A DNA stretch of 31,455 nucleotides from Bacteroidia bacterium (GTDB taxonomy: Bacteria; Bacteroidota; Bacteroidia; AKYH767-A; OLB10), in assembly GCA_025450095.1 (NCBI GenBank), contig JANWID010000109.1, positions 1-31,455 on the forward strand, in the 5' to 3' direction. The position numbers and the translations under genes are program-made. The notes beneath the pieces were generated by a model. The model was not told where the DNA came from, ran no database searches, and worked only from the letters and a program-made list of their open reading frames with translations. This document shows positions 24,717-31,420 of the stretch, in pieces (position 1 is the stretch's first letter; each line of letters opens with the position of its first letter).

Positions 24717-25595
24717 TCATAGATTTCCTGATTCCCAATTTTTCCAGCTGTTATTCGGTTTCTGTGTCGGTTTCCAATTTGTAGTGTCTCTGGTTGTCAA
24801 AACCTTTGCAATTAATTTGAATGTTTCTTGTTGGCTTGGTGGGTTTGACTTTTCGTAAGCACTGACAAAATGAAACTCGTCAATTGTCATAAGCTTTGGT
24901 ATGTCTTTGTGAAAATGCCTGCGTATTTCCTCTTCTGTCGCACTGATTAATGTTGGATTTGTCTCGTGTAAATATCTGATCAGGTCGCCGAAGCCAATAA
25001 GTTTTTTAGGGTTGTCATAATCCCGGACTTGAACTCCTGCTTTTTCATAATTCTTATAGTTGTTATCAAACGGAACAAATTTGTCACGGATTTTAATCTC
25101 TTTAATGTTTTGTCCTATCAACTCGTATGTTTCCATTTCAGCACCTTCTTTATTTTCAATTCTTTCAAATTCCGCCGGGTCAATAAGAATTACACTACTT
25201 GAATTTGTGATGTAGTTTCTTTCCGGATATTTATCAACCGGATAGTCAATGCAGTTTCCAACATAGTTCAACTCGATTTCGGCAGAAGTTCCCCGATTTT
25301 GATAGCCACTCTTTTCAAAGACAATAACCCATCTGGTTGAGTCTGCATACAAATGAATTCTATTTCCAGCTGTCTCACAATAGCCGTGCTCGAGGTCCAG
25401 GAAAAAGTTGTATTTAATATCTTCTGGTCGTCCTGCCGGATAATATTCACCGGGTGTCCCATTAAAAGCCAGATCTAATTGTTCCAATATTTCGGCCTCG
25501 TTAAATGTCATTCCTTTTTTGTCATTTCGATTGTCTTTTACTGACCCTGAACAGGAGAACAGAAAGAATAATATTATTATCGGAAGTTGTCTCAT
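24717..25595 (-). CDS. Lipoprotein of unknown function
   Basis: A 292-residue product with a lipoprotein signal peptide (MRQLPIIILFFLFSCSGS, acylated cysteine at residue 15). The mature part starts with MTFNEAEILEQLDLAFNGTPGEYYPAG and has LEHGYCETAGNRIHLYADSTRW and GTSAEIELNYVGNCID. This looks like a Bacteroidetes domain of unknown function also found without lipobox, but I cannot name it securely. It should sit in the membrane facing the periplasm or the surface. The start lies 15 bases after a CGTTAGCTG box nearly identical to the one before the 31317 gene. It is coupled to the 24239-24703 gene. Confidence 0.7.
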   Translation of the reverse strand: MRQLPIIILFFLFSCSGSVKDNRNDKKGMTFNEAEILEQLDLAFNGTPGEYYPAGRPEDIKYNFFLDLEHGYCETAGNRIHLYADSTRWVIVFEKSGYQNRGTSAEIELNYVGNCIDYPVDKYPERNYITNSSSVILIDPAEFERIENKEGAEMETYELIGQNIKEIKIRDKFVPFDNNYKNYEKAGVQVRDYDNPKKLIGFGDLIRYLHETNPTLISATEEEIRRHFHKDIPKLMTIDEFHFVSAYEKSNPPSQQETFKLIAKVLTTRDTTNWKPTQKPNNSWKNWESGNL

Positions 25596-25604
25596 AAAAT
25601 TACA

Positions 25605-25611
25605 GCTAACG
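25605..25611. other. GCTAACG boundary box overlapping a stop codon
   Basis: On the minus strand AAACGTTAGCTGTAATTTT-ATG leads into the 25595 gene. The TAG in this box is also the stop codon of the 25606-26001 gene. The 31328-31334 site has the same context (ACGTTAGCTGCAATTTAG-ATG). Confidence 0.5.
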
Positions 25612-26001
25612 TTTTCGGGCTTGCGCTTGGCCTTTGATCAGTTTTAACATTTTTAATCTAAAGTATGAGGAATAGCATACAATAATAGTTGCTATATGAT
25701 AAGTCAGGCCGTAAGAGTCTACGCCGGCGAAAATCAGATACACGGCAATACCAATAATAACTGCAGTTAAAAAGCCAATTCCTCCTTGTTTTAAATAGGT
25801 TATTAATTTATGCTTTTTCCCATTTATCATTAACATGTAAAAGATTGTGTTTAGAATAATAATAGATTCAAATCGCAAAAAATATCCATTATCTTTCCCA
25901 TGGTAAAAATCCATATCATATGTTCTTATACCATTGTCAATATATGCAATGACTAAAGCTGTCAAAATAATGTAAATAGCTCTGATAAAAACTCTTATCA
26001 T
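25606..26001 (-). CDS. Small four-helix membrane protein, unknown
   Basis: The 131-residue product has hydrophobic segments at about 4-20, 45-58, 72-90 and 95-110, then a basic tail (LKMLKLIKGQAQARKR). No family was recognised. The stop (TAG) is formed by the next boundary box (AACGTTAGC), so the C-terminus may have been created by that junction. Its start is 13 bases after a CGTTAGCGG box (GCTAACG, 26014-26020). The frame has no obvious partner. Confidence 0.6.
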   Translation of the reverse strand: MIRVFIRAIYIILTALVIAYIDNGIRTYDMDFYHGKDNGYFLRFESIIILNTIFYMLMINGKKHKLITYLKQGGIGFLTAVIIGIAVYLIFAGVDSYGLTYHIATIIVCYSSYFRLKMLKLIKGQAQARKR

Positions 26002-26012
26002 TTTTAATTTAC

Positions 26013-26046
26013 CGCTAACGAAGAAGGGATTAAAGAAGTAAAAAAA
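26013..26046. repeat. Spacer repeat, copy 2 (pair with 22541-22576)
   Basis: GCTAACGAAGAAGGGATTAA and the AGAAGTAAAAAAA that follows match the 22541-22576 copy in the same orientation. Both copies are directly upstream of membrane-protein genes and include the boundary box. Confidence 0.7.
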
Positions 26047-26085
26047 GGAAGGATAGCCATACCACGTATACGAATCTATTAAATT

Positions 26086-26304
26086 TTATTCTTTCACAAA
26101 CTTCCTTATCCGATAGCTATCGGATTCATTCCCAGCTTTTATAAAATAAATTCCTGGTGAAAGAAATGAAACATCCAGCTCAACTTTTCCTTCTGTAATA
26201 GTTCCAAAGAATTTTTGCAAAACAATTTCACCAAGTAAATTAATGACAACTATCTTTTTATTGTGTTTCCGATAACGTTTTGCCGGTTTAAGCTGGGTAA
26301 GCAT
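26086..26304 (-). pseudogene. 5'-truncated T9SS sorting-domain fragment
   Basis: The frame encodes a 72-residue product: about 25 residues of non-family sequence, then IVVINLLGEIVLQKFFGTI, SFLSPGIYFIKAGN and RKFVKE, the C-terminal two-thirds of a T9SS type A sorting domain. It has no signal peptide and no body, so it cannot be exported as it stands. The homologous part starts right after a GATAACG box (26271-26277), as if a cassette junction had cut the gene. Residues SDSYRI are encoded by a perfect palindrome (26108-26125) inserted in frame between KAGNE and RKFVKE. Confidence 0.75.
26108..26125. repeat. Palindrome family A copy 7, in frame inside a gene
   Basis: ATCCGATAGCTATCGGAT, a perfect palindrome, is read as SDSYRI within the T9SS sorting-domain fragment. 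It is placed where sorting domains normally run directly from the IYFIKAGN strand into the RKF end. Confidence 0.85.
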
Positions 26305-26400
26305 TCATTGTACACCGAAGCAAGGGTTCTTCCATGCGAAGGTGTACCAAAGATAAAAAATAAAAGAAACATGTCCGCCCAGGCGGTTGTTAGTGGCAGG

Positions 26401-26595
26401 TCAATTCTTTTTACCTGGCAATTTTGAATCTAAATAATCTATAAGTAATAGCATTCCATTAATGCAAATTAAAAATAGAAAGTAAATCGGTGTATCTTCA
26501 TTTGATCTCGTAGCAAGCATGATCCATAGAACCAAGATTGTTCCCAGAATATTCAACCAAATGTATTTCCTGAATTTCTTATTCAATGCAACCAA
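26401..26595 (-). CDS. Small two-helix membrane protein with TTG start
   Basis: The 64-residue product has hydrophobic segments at about 12-26 and 37-52, and ends LIDYLDSKLPGKKN. The only plausible start is TTG at 26595; no ATG or GTG lies in the open frame, which is closed by TAA just upstream at the GTTACCGG box (plus GGTAACG 26610-26616). It may be a 5'-truncated gene cut at the junction, or a real small gene. CACTAACAACCGCC follows its stop (plus GTTAGTG 26389-26395). Confidence 0.45.
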   Translation of the reverse strand: MVALNKKFRKYIWLNILGTILVLWIMLATRSNEDTPIYFLFLICINGMLLLIDYLDSKLPGKKN

Positions 26596-26644
26596 ATTAA
26601 TGAATTACCGGTAACGGGCGGGTATTGGTGAAGTTGGGGCAATC

Positions 26645-26750
26645 AAAGCACTTCTGCCCAAATTTAATATAAAAGTTTAATAGAATTCCAAATGCTCAAT
26701 TACTTCCTTCCGCACCCATTTTGCCTATACCATGATATGGGCAGTGCTTC
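26645..26750. other. Inverted repeat with three-base bulge in spacer
   Basis: GCACTTCTGCCCA (26648-26660) is complementary to TGGGCAGTGC (26738-26747) apart from the extra TCT. Long arms with bulged bases are a feature of attC sites. A GGTAACG box lies outside on one side (26610-26616), but no clear partner box lies on the other. Confidence 0.4.
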
Positions 26751-26776
26751 GGTCAACATTCGAAAAGCTCAATTAT

Positions 26777-27085
26777 CTATTTTACTCCCCGGGTAATTAA
26801 TGAAGCATTTTGATTTACTTCATAGTCAACTGAAGAAACGTTTTTTATGTAAGGCCGGCTTACAACTGCTTTTACAAGATCAGAGTGCATAAAGTCTTCC
26901 ATTGCGGTTTTATTTTCCCATAAATAGAAGCCACCAAAAGTATTTTTTGCTTCGTCAGACAACCAAACTTTTGAGACCAGACCTTTTACATTTGATATAA
27001 TGGGCGCGTCGGGTTCAACCATTTGTTTCAGATATTCCGCTTGCGAAATATCGTTTAATTGATAAGTAATTATTTGTGCGTGCAT
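26777..27085 (-). CDS. YdhR-like monooxygenase family protein
   Basis: The 102-residue product MHAQIITYQLNDISQAEYLK is a ferredoxin-like alpha-beta dimeric-barrel protein of the YdhR (putative monooxygenase) type: a first strand with IITYQL, the helix, VKGLVSKVWLSDEAKNTFGGFYLWENKTAMEDFM and VDYEVN at the end. The GGFYLWE motif is typical of the family. The ATG at 27085 is preferred; the frame is open to 27112 but those nine residues are outside the family. The substrate is unknown. Confidence 0.8.
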   Translation of the reverse strand: MHAQIITYQLNDISQAEYLKQMVEPDAPIISNVKGLVSKVWLSDEAKNTFGGFYLWENKTAMEDFMHSDLVKAVVSRPYIKNVSSVDYEVNQNASLITRGVK

Positions 27086-27124
27086 TATTTTGTTCTTTTG
27101 TTCAGGAAACAAAGTTCCATCAGG

Positions 27125-27207
27125 AACAAGGGTTATTCAATCCCATTTGTATGGGATATTTGATTCACCTTAATTTCGAATCATAAGCCTCAAAGTAACC
27201 CCTTGTT
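27125..27207 (-). other. attC-like inverted-repeat site with inner hairpin
   Basis: AACAAGGGTTA (27125-27135) pairs with TAACCCCTTGTT (27196-27207) with one bulged C. A central hairpin ATCCCAT-TTGT-ATGGGAT lies at 27140-27157. The GTTATCG box (27205-27211; minus CGATAAC) follows the 27234-27800 gene. It is shorter than the 24012 site and of ordinary attC size (~85-90 bases). Confidence 0.5.
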
Positions 27208-27233
27208 ATCGGTATTCCGGACTTTTCAATCCA

Positions 27234-27800
27234 TCATAACTTATGAATAGTTTTCTTTAAATATTCTGCGAACACTTTAATGTCGCCCGTTAATTGCCCG
27301 GTCTGATAGTCAATGTAAAACTTCTTTATGGTCGTGTCGCTCTTTGTTTCCAGGAAAATACCGCAACCGTCTGTGCAGTCCGGACAACCAAACCTTTCCG
27401 CTGGTCTGCTTGTGGCTAAAATGGATTTCGGAATGCTGTCCAAAATTTGCTTTGCGAGAAGTATTTTAGTTTCATTGTCAATATGAGTTTCAAATTTCAT
27501 TGGTGTTCCCCATTTGTATTCCCAAAAACTATCTGTATGGTCGGCAAAAAGTTTATTATTTATAATATCAAGTTTATACATTGTCGCACATTCCCCTCCA
27601 CACTCTCCGCAAAACCGACCAAAAATAATGTAGTCTGGTTTTTTGCCTGTCGGATTTGTTAAAGTTTGCTTTGTGTTTTTAGAATTGTGGTTCGTGCCTT
27701 CGCTGGCTTTACGGATATTTGATTCATTTTTATTTGATTGCCCGCAAGAAAAAACAGTTAGTAAAAGCCCAATGACTAAAATGTGTAATTTCATCTTCAT
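27234..27800 (-). CDS. Cysteine-rich lipoprotein, unknown
   Basis: A 188-residue product; the signal peptide ends LLLTVFSCGQ (lipid-modified cysteine at ~19). The mature part has two cysteine clusters, FCGECGGECATMY (~63-75) and FGCPDCTDGCGIF (~137-149), each with three cysteines, separated by ~65 residues. This could be a metal-binding or disulphide-linked arrangement. No family was recognised. It starts 13 bases after the stop of the lipoprotein gene 27814-28284 and ends at the attC-like site. Three genes (28889, 28284, 27800) run as an operon. Confidence 0.7.
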   Translation of the reverse strand: MKMKLHILVIGLLLTVFSCGQSNKNESNIRKASEGTNHNSKNTKQTLTNPTGKKPDYIIFGRFCGECGGECATMYKLDIINNKLFADHTDSFWEYKWGTPMKFETHIDNETKILLAKQILDSIPKSILATSRPAERFGCPDCTDGCGIFLETKSDTTIKKFYIDYQTGQLTGDIKVFAEYLKKTIHKL

Positions 27801-27813
27801 ACGGTTTCTGTCG

Positions 27814-28284
27814 TCAAAGATTTGTAACCCTTTTGAATATTATACCCTCATTTTTATAAACTAACAACATCACATTTTCTCCGTTACGAATAAAATATTG
27901 AGGTTCTGAGTTCGTCTCCCAATTAAATTTTCTGTGTTTAGTTATTTCCTTTGTCCAATTGTCGTCATAGTCTGTGATCTTAACTGTCTGCATACCACTT
28001 GTCCATTTTGAAATATTTACAGTATCTATTTTTACAACAAATTTATAATCCCAGGAAGATGCACCTGGAACCGATGTTCGTTGATTGTGAAATCCGTTCA
28101 CATTGAATAGTTCAAATTCAGCATCATGAATGTCGGAAAAGGGTTTAATTTCTTTTCTTAATATCTCAATACGGTCTGCTTTACCTTCATAGTCATCGCT
28201 ATCCAGATTAGTCGGGTATGAGTCATTCGATGTGCATCCACTTAACAGTCCGATTGTAATAATTATTTGAAAGAGTCTCTTCAT
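27814..28284 (-). CDS. Lipoprotein of unknown function
   Basis: The 156-residue product starts MKRLFQIIITIGLLSGCTSN, a lipoprotein signal peptide with lipobox LSGC; the frame is open to 28308 but the ATG at 28284 gives the proper signal. The mature part is mostly beta (FELFNVNGF, WDYKFVVKIDTVNI, MQTVKITDYDDNW). No family was recognised. Six bases separate the ATG from the stop of the 28290-28889 gene, whose stop is in CCTAACGG. Confidence 0.7.
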   Translation of the reverse strand: MKRLFQIIITIGLLSGCTSNDSYPTNLDSDDYEGKADRIEILRKEIKPFSDIHDAEFELFNVNGFHNQRTSVPGASSWDYKFVVKIDTVNISKWTSGMQTVKITDYDDNWTKEITKHRKFNWETNSEPQYFIRNGENVMLLVYKNEGIIFKRVTNL

Positions 28285-28289
28285 TGCCG

Positions 28290-28889
28290 TTAGGTCCATA
28301 CCGTCCAATAAACGTTTTCATTATTATTTTGTGCGTCTTCGCATATGTCAATTATTCTATTGATTAGTTCTTTGTACTTGTCATACCGGGTTACTTTTCT
28401 TAAATAGTAAGTTCTTCCTTCTATCTCTATTTTATCTTTTACATCGACCCACAGCTCAACCTCATTTGGTTGCATGGGAAGATTTATTATTTTGACTTTA
28501 GATGAAACTTCATAATGTGCTGAGTCCCCCTGAATCCAGCATCCACTATCATTGATAATTATTTCGCAGGATAAACCTTCTTTTTCCATTTTATCATAGT
28601 CAAAATCAATTTCAAAAGGCAATGTATCCTGATGGTCCTTTAAATAAAATTTGATTTTTTGAAGGACAGATATGAGGTCCGCCGGATTTACAGGATTAGG
28701 TTTTTCATCAATAATATCCTCAGTATTTTGTGGTGTCAATATTTTCCACTCGTCTTTGCTTAGAAATGAATTATCATCAAAAAGGTAACCCAATGCAATG
28801 TCCCATGTAAAATCGTTCCCGAGAAATGGTGCGAGTTTTTTTTCGTCAAACCGATCACTTGTTCTTCGTATATGTGTCTCTTGTCCCAT
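28290..28889 (-). CDS. Soluble protein of unknown function
   Basis: A 199-residue cytoplasmic product without signal peptide or membrane segment: MGQETHIRRTSDRFDEKKLA, then strand-rich segments (PFEIDFDYDKMEKEGLSCEIIIND, VELWVDVKDKIEIEGRTYYLRKVTRYDKYKELI). No family was recognised. It heads a three-gene unit with the two lipoproteins 27814-28284 and 27234-27800. The stop codon is within a CCTAACGG motif. Confidence 0.65.
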   Translation of the reverse strand: MGQETHIRRTSDRFDEKKLAPFLGNDFTWDIALGYLFDDNSFLSKDEWKILTPQNTEDIIDEKPNPVNPADLISVLQKIKFYLKDHQDTLPFEIDFDYDKMEKEGLSCEIIINDSGCWIQGDSAHYEVSSKVKIINLPMQPNEVELWVDVKDKIEIEGRTYYLRKVTRYDKYKELINRIIDICEDAQNNNENVYWTVWT

Positions 28890-28952
28890 GGTTTATTGAA
28901 AAGTCAGTTTTATAAGAAAGCGTTTAGTTCATGCGGCTTTTACCATAACTCT

Positions 28953-28958
28953 GTTAGC
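28953..28958. other. GTTAGC boundary box containing a stop codon
   Basis: On the minus strand ACAGCTAACAG includes the TAA stop of the 28954-29397 gene. The VOC gene at 10076 ends the same way (CAGCTAACAG). Confidence 0.45.
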
Positions 28959-29397
28959 TGTAATTATCATGTAACATGATTTTGTTTTCAATTTGTTGTA
29001 CGAATTTCGACTTTAGTTTTATGGCGATGGCAAGTGAAATTGAACACAATGCTAATCCAATTGTTACGAAACCTAACTTTTCCAGAAAAGTTGGATCTGA
29101 ATTTCCGTTTAACGTGACCTTATCAGAAAAAAGAAATGCGGAAAAGAAAATAACAAGAAATGCCAGGGTTAAATAGAAGAATCCATTGAATCTGGTCCTT
29201 ATCTCCAAATGCGTCAATTCACCAGCTTTTGAGAGTTTAATTTTTGTAGTAAACAAATAACCTTTCAAAATAATTTTATCCCCCTTTCTCACACTGAAAA
29301 GTGCTTTATTGGATGGAAGCAAAAAATTCCCGTTTTGAACGAGGGACCTCAATCGTTGTTCGATTTCAGCAGGTGTAAAATGACTTGCATGATGCAT
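28954..29397 (-). CDS. Two-helix membrane protein, unknown
   Basis: The 147-residue product has a soluble N-terminal part (about 1-70, with ALFSVRKGDKIILKGYLFTTK) and two hydrophobic segments, about 73-91 and 109-126, separated by a charged loop, then a short tail ending KIMLHDNYS. No family was recognised. A TACATTTG -7 element is six bases before the ATG. Its stop is inside the GTTAGC box at 28953-28958. Confidence 0.65.
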   Translation of the reverse strand: MHHASHFTPAEIEQRLRSLVQNGNFLLPSNKALFSVRKGDKIILKGYLFTTKIKLSKAGELTHLEIRTRFNGFFYLTLAFLVIFFSAFLFSDKVTLNGNSDPTFLEKLGFVTIGLALCSISLAIAIKLKSKFVQQIENKIMLHDNYS

Positions 29398-29403
29398 CTA
29401 TTA

Positions 29404-29411
29404 CAAATGTA
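29404..29411 (-). promoter_or_regulatory. -7 element TACATTTG of the 29397 gene
   Basis: Exact TAnnTTTG on the minus strand, six bases before the ATG. No convincing -33 TTTG at 17-20 bases upstream. Confidence 0.45.
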
Positions 29412-29538
29412 ATGTTATTACCAGTCTTTCATATTCATTATTCATCGGAGAAATCAAAAAGCCAAAGGCTTTGTTTTTCTTCGGGAATATTAGAATTCAG
29501 CAATGCCATGTTAGCGGTTCATGCTTATCCCGGCCGTG

Positions 29539-30705
29539 TTATTTGCTCCAAATTATTGTAATATTATTGTCCGCATTAATACAGACAACTATGTCAGCTT
29601 TTCCATCATCGTTTAAGTCAGCAATGGCAACGCCTTTGGGATGACGACCTGTCGCAATGGATTTACCTGTCAAGCTGTGAGCGTTATCCATAGTGAAAAG
29701 GTAAATTTTGTTTCCTTCATAATCCGAAGTAACTATATCATTTAATCCGTCACCATTTACATCACCAATTGCAATACGATTTGGATTCTGCCCCGCTTGA
29801 AAAGGCGAACCTTTGAGCATGGTAAATTTTCCTGTTCCGTCATTGAGCAAAACAGTCAATCCGTTTTTGCCTTTTCCTTCTGCCATGCTGCTTGGTGAGT
29901 TTATAATAGCAAGGTCGGGTTTGCCGTCGGCATTCACATCACCGATTGCAATACCAAATGGGTTGTCCCCGCCTGGGAATGGAGAGCCAACCGCTTCATT
30001 AAAACCGCCTTTCCCGTCAGCAAGAAGAACAGTAACACTGTTACCTTCTGTATTTGTTGTAACGATGTCACTTATGCCATCACTGTTCAAGTCAGCTGAT
30101 CGCAGTCGTTGGTAAGGGCGCTTGCCAACTTTAAAAAACTTCCGCTGCTTTCCGAAAAATGTTGTGTTGTCACCAAAGAGAACTTCAACCTGGTCATTTC
30201 CCCAACTGTCCGTTGTAAGGTCTAACCAACCGTCATTATTAAAATCACCTGCTGCAATGCCATGAACGTGGGGTATTCCTTCTGTCGGGAAAGGTGAATT
30301 TTTTGCCTGTATGAAATTTCCTTTTCCGTCTCCGAACAGAACAGTTAAATATTTTCTTTCGTGATTGGGAAATGCCAAATCTGGATTTCCGTCTTTATTG
30401 AAATCTGCAATGCAAATATCATTTGGTATTGAACCCGCAAAAAATGGTGAACCCGTTGATGAGATAAAACCGTTCTTTCCATCGCCAAGAAGAATGGTAA
30501 CGCTGCTATCGGTTTCACTCGTTATAGCAAGGTCACGGAATTTGTCGTTATTAAAGTCCGCTACTTCCACGCTCCCGGGCGAATGTCCGACCTCGATTCT
30601 TGTTGTATCAGATGAGGCAACAATGTTTGTCGAAGAAGAATTATTTGTCTGTACGCAACTGCTGAATAGGATAACAGATAGTGTCAAAAAAAATATGTTT
30701 GTCAT
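29539..30705 (-). CDS. FG-GAP/VCBS-repeat lipoprotein
   Basis: A 388-residue product with a lipoprotein signal (MTNIFFLTLSVILFSSCVQT, cysteine ~17). Residues ~45-385 contain seven FG-GAP/VCBS repeats, each with a calcium-type loop (VADFNNDKFRDLAI, IADFNKDGNPDLAF, AGDFNNDGWLDLTT, SADLNSDGISDIVT, IGDVNADGKPDLAI, IGDVNGDGLNDIVT, IADLNDDGKADIVV) followed by SVTILLGDGKGGF-type strands. Seven repeats suggest a full integrin-type beta-propeller with bound calcium. It is membrane-anchored by the lipid, probably outward-facing. The binding partner is unknown. There are 57 bases between it and the lipoprotein at 30763. Confidence 0.88.
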   Translation of the reverse strand: MTNIFFLTLSVILFSSCVQTNNSSSTNIVASSDTTRIEVGHSPGSVEVADFNNDKFRDLAITSETDSSVTILLGDGKNGFISSTGSPFFAGSIPNDICIADFNKDGNPDLAFPNHERKYLTVLFGDGKGNFIQAKNSPFPTEGIPHVHGIAAGDFNNDGWLDLTTDSWGNDQVEVLFGDNTTFFGKQRKFFKVGKRPYQRLRSADLNSDGISDIVTTNTEGNSVTVLLADGKGGFNEAVGSPFPGGDNPFGIAIGDVNADGKPDLAIINSPSSMAEGKGKNGLTVLLNDGTGKFTMLKGSPFQAGQNPNRIAIGDVNGDGLNDIVTSDYEGNKIYLFTMDNAHSLTGKSIATGRHPKGVAIADLNDDGKADIVVCINADNNITIIWSK

Positions 30706-30762
30706 TGGCTTAGTTTATTTATTTCAACACGGAAGGAAAACATTTTTTCTATTAATAGGCTT

Positions 30763-31317
30763 TTAACTCGTTTCATAGTATTCAAACCAGAGTTTGTCAA
30801 TACGTTTAACCAGAACAACGTGAAAATGGTAATCTCTGTTTCTTACTGATGTCGCAGGTAATGTATCTCCGGGTTGTAAATTTTCCAGCTCAGAATAAAG
30901 ATAACCTCTGTTAGTCGTGAATCCGACCACAACAGGAAATCGATAATAGTTATGGTCTCTATTAAATTCGTTTACGCCAATACTATAAAATGTTTTCAGA
31001 CAATTGTATAAACTATCCTCCGAAACATTCAATTCCTTAGCTCTCTTTTTGTAACAATAATAATTTGGCTGATTTTGTTGGATTGTATCCAGGAAAATTG
31101 ACTGCTTATTTACCACAAAGTCATTGCCATCGTGTCTCGTGTCTACAAGAGATATTTCATAGATTTCCGGCAAATATTGAATTTTCTTAATGAAGTCGTT
31201 GCTAAAGTCAATAGCAAAATCATCCATCTTATAGAGTTGATAAAGTTTCTGCTGTGGCCGGCAAGCAAGAATCATTACTAAAAGACAAAATGCTATATAG
31301 AATTTGTAGGATCTCAT
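30763..31317 (-). CDS. Lipoprotein of unknown function
   Basis: A 184-residue product: lipoprotein signal MRSYKFYIAFCLLVMILACR (cysteine at ~19), mature part with MDDFAIDFSNDFIKKIQYL, DTRHDGNDFVVNKQSIFLDT and YRFPVVVGFTTNRGYLYS strands. No family was recognised. Its start lies 11 bases after a GTTAGC box (plus GCTAACG 31328-31334). Confidence 0.7.
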   Translation of the reverse strand: MRSYKFYIAFCLLVMILACRPQQKLYQLYKMDDFAIDFSNDFIKKIQYLPEIYEISLVDTRHDGNDFVVNKQSIFLDTIQQNQPNYYCYKKRAKELNVSEDSLYNCLKTFYSIGVNEFNRDHNYYRFPVVVGFTTNRGYLYSELENLQPGDTLPATSVRNRDYHFHVVLVKRIDKLWFEYYETS

Positions 31318-31327
31318 CTAAATTGCA

Positions 31328-31334
31328 GCTAACG
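31328..31334. other. GCTAACG boundary box
   Basis: The minus strand reads ACGTTAGCTGCAATTTAG-ATG-AGA, nearly identical to the lead-in of the gene at 25595 (ACGTTAGCTGTAATTTT-ATG-AGA), although the encoded proteins are unrelated. Confidence 0.45.
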
Positions 31335-31379
31335 TCAGTTCGTGCAATAACTCCCAATTCCAAATCTGTAATACCCTTC

Positions 31380-31420
31380 AGCTGATAATAACTTGTTCAA
31401 AAAGTAATTTACAAAGATTT
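31380..31420. repeat. 40-bp dispersed direct repeat, copy 2
   Basis: Matches 7443-7484 with few differences, in the same orientation. It lies near the window edge, upstream of the lipoprotein gene at 31317. Confidence 0.6.

Noticed and set aside
27140..27157. Rho-independent terminator
   Set aside because: The ATCCCAT/ATGGGAT hairpin has no T-run on either side and lies inside the attC-like inverted repeat, so a terminator role is not supported.
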